DNA from: Acidobacteriota bacterium | Lineage (GTDB): Bacteria; Acidobacteriota; Terriglobia; UBA7540 | Direction of reading: 5' to 3' | Length of the DNA stretch: 5,374 nucleotides | Assembly (NCBI GenBank): GCA_021828225.1 | Contig: JAKASH010000274.1 | Coordinates: 1-5,374 of the forward strand | Part shown: positions 4,599 to 5,374 of the stretch, one piece after another | Layout of the letters: the number at the start of each line of letters is the position of its first letter | How positions within the stretch are numbered: position 1 is the stretch's first letter | The notes under the pieces: generated by a model | What the model was told of the DNA's origin: nothing | What the model saw: only the letters and a program-made list of their open reading frames with translations | Database searches by the model: none | Made by a program: the position numbers and the translations under genes

Positions 4599-5374
4599 TC
4601 AGCCAGAGTGCCGGAAGTGCACAATCTCTCCGTCATGAACAACATATTCTTTGCCTTCCAGCCTCAGAGAACCGCGCGTGCGGGCTTCGGCGAAGCTGCC
4701 GGCATCGAGCAATTCCTGATAGGGAATAACTTCCGCGCGGATAAAGCCGCGTTGAATGTCTGTGTGGATTTCTCCCGCGGCATCGAGCGCCGTCATGCCC
4801 TCGCGAATAGTCCAGGCGCGGCACTCGTCCTCGCCCACGGTGAAAAATGAGATTAGACCGAGCAGTTGATAGCTTGAGCGAATCAGCCGGGAGATGGCCG
4901 ACTCCTTCAATCCGTAGCTTGCCAGGAATTCGCCCGCCTCCTCCTCGCTCAGCTCGGCGAGTTCCTCTTCGATCTTGCCGCAGACGGCTGTGACGGCGGT
5001 CCTGGGACGTTGTTTGAGTCCGGCCTCGTGCGCAAATTCATCCGCAGCATTCGTTCGAGGCGCATCCTTCTCGCCGAGATTCAGGACGTAAAGCATGGGC
5101 TTGAGCGAGAGAAACGTGAAGCCGCGCAGCGCACGCTCCTCTTCCGGTGTAAAGTCGAGTTCACGCAGAGGCTTCTGCTCTTCCAGCGCCTGCTTTGCTT
5201 TCAGCAAGGCCTGATTCTCTTTTTCAAGTGCGGGGTTCTTTTGTTTCCTGAGATCTTTCTCAAGCCGCTCCAGCCGCTTTTCGATGACGGCAAGATCCGA
5301 GAGCACCAGTTCGAGTTCCACGGATTCGATATCGCGCTTTGGGTCTACTACGTCTCCATCGATCGGAATAGCAG
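4599..5374 (-). CDS. ychF: Ribosome-binding ATPase/GTPase YchF (Obg family), N-terminus beyond window
   Basis: The frame is open to the right edge, so the gene starts outside the window; 257 residues plus stop are visible against about 363 in the E. coli protein. A GTG at 5321 could be taken for a start, but the upstream frame continues as VDPKRDIESVELELVLSDL, the usual YchF sequence following G3. Visible parts in order: the end of that segment, a charged coiled-coil helical domain (about 20-85) and the G4-type NLGE (98-101), which in YchF replaces NKxD and explains ATP preference. The C-terminal TGS domain (about 175-257) carries FFTVGEDECRAWTIREG, AAGEIHTDIQRGFIRAE and EGKEYVVHDGEIVHF. YchF/OLA1 binds ribosomes and modulates oxidative-stress responses. 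The P-loop and G2/G3 motifs are in the missing part. It is the first visible gene of the apparent unit with the ZIP and scaffold genes. Confidence 0.97.
   Translation of the reverse strand, partial: AIPIDGDVVDPKRDIESVELELVLSDLAVIEKRLERLEKDLRKQKNPALEKENQALLKAKQALEEQKPLRELDFTPEEERALRGFTFLSLKPMLYVLNLGEKDAPRTNAADEFAHEAGLKQRPRTAVTAVCGKIEEELAELSEEEAGEFLASYGLKESAISRLIRSSYQLLGLISFFTVGEDECRAWTIREGMTALDAAGEIHTDIQRGFIRAEVIPYQELLDAGSFAEARTRGSLRLEGKEYVVHDGEIVHFRHSG

Noticed and set aside
4599..5321. A short YchF starting at the GTG at 5321
   Set aside because: Upstream codons continue the conserved YchF sequence (VDPKRDIES), so this valine is internal and the gene extends past the right edge.

Overview
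The window is high-GC bacterial DNA in which every supported gene lies on the minus strand, so transcription runs from the right edge to the left. The gene families and the look of the spacer fit a soil or sediment Acidobacteriota-type genome: a GSDH-family secreted quinoprotein, a two-cysteine IscU/NifU-like scaffold, and a BlaI-like operator. This taxonomic guess is inference only; there is no rRNA or marker gene to confirm it.

Right block (about 5374 to 3476): the C-terminal two thirds of the ATPase/GTPase YchF, then a ZIP-family metal transporter, then a small IscU/NifU-like Fe-S scaffold protein. The gaps are 30 and 7 bases, so this looks like one transcription unit. It puts a translation- and stress-linked nucleotide-binding protein, a divalent metal transporter and an Fe-S assembly protein together.

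Middle block (3328 to 2132): after a 147-base gap with no clear signal comes a complete secreted beta-propeller dehydrogenase of the PQQ-dependent glucose/sorbosone dehydrogenase family. It has its own strong ribosome binding site.

Spacer (2131 to 1320, about 810 bases): no convincing gene. It contains a GC hairpin just past the dehydrogenase stop, a purine-rich tandem array with a 66-base period built from 11-base words, an 18-base A/T palindrome bordering the array, a plus-strand sigma70-like promoter overlapping a palindrome that resembles BlaI/MecI operators but with no gene after it, and a plus-strand hairpin with a T-tract. It looks like the remains of an older locus plus a repeat element.

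Left block (1319 to 1): a secreted alpha/beta hydrolase, cut by the window edge before its catalytic Asp and His. Ahead of the hydrolase domain it has two tandem copies of a roughly 92-residue beta-rich module.

The most unusual items are the hierarchical 11/66-base repeat with the orphan promoter-operator beside it, the duplicated module in the hydrolase, and two altered metal-site residues: the third ligand cysteine in the scaffold protein and the acidic TM4 ligand in the ZIP transporter. I see no clear undescribed multi-gene system here.
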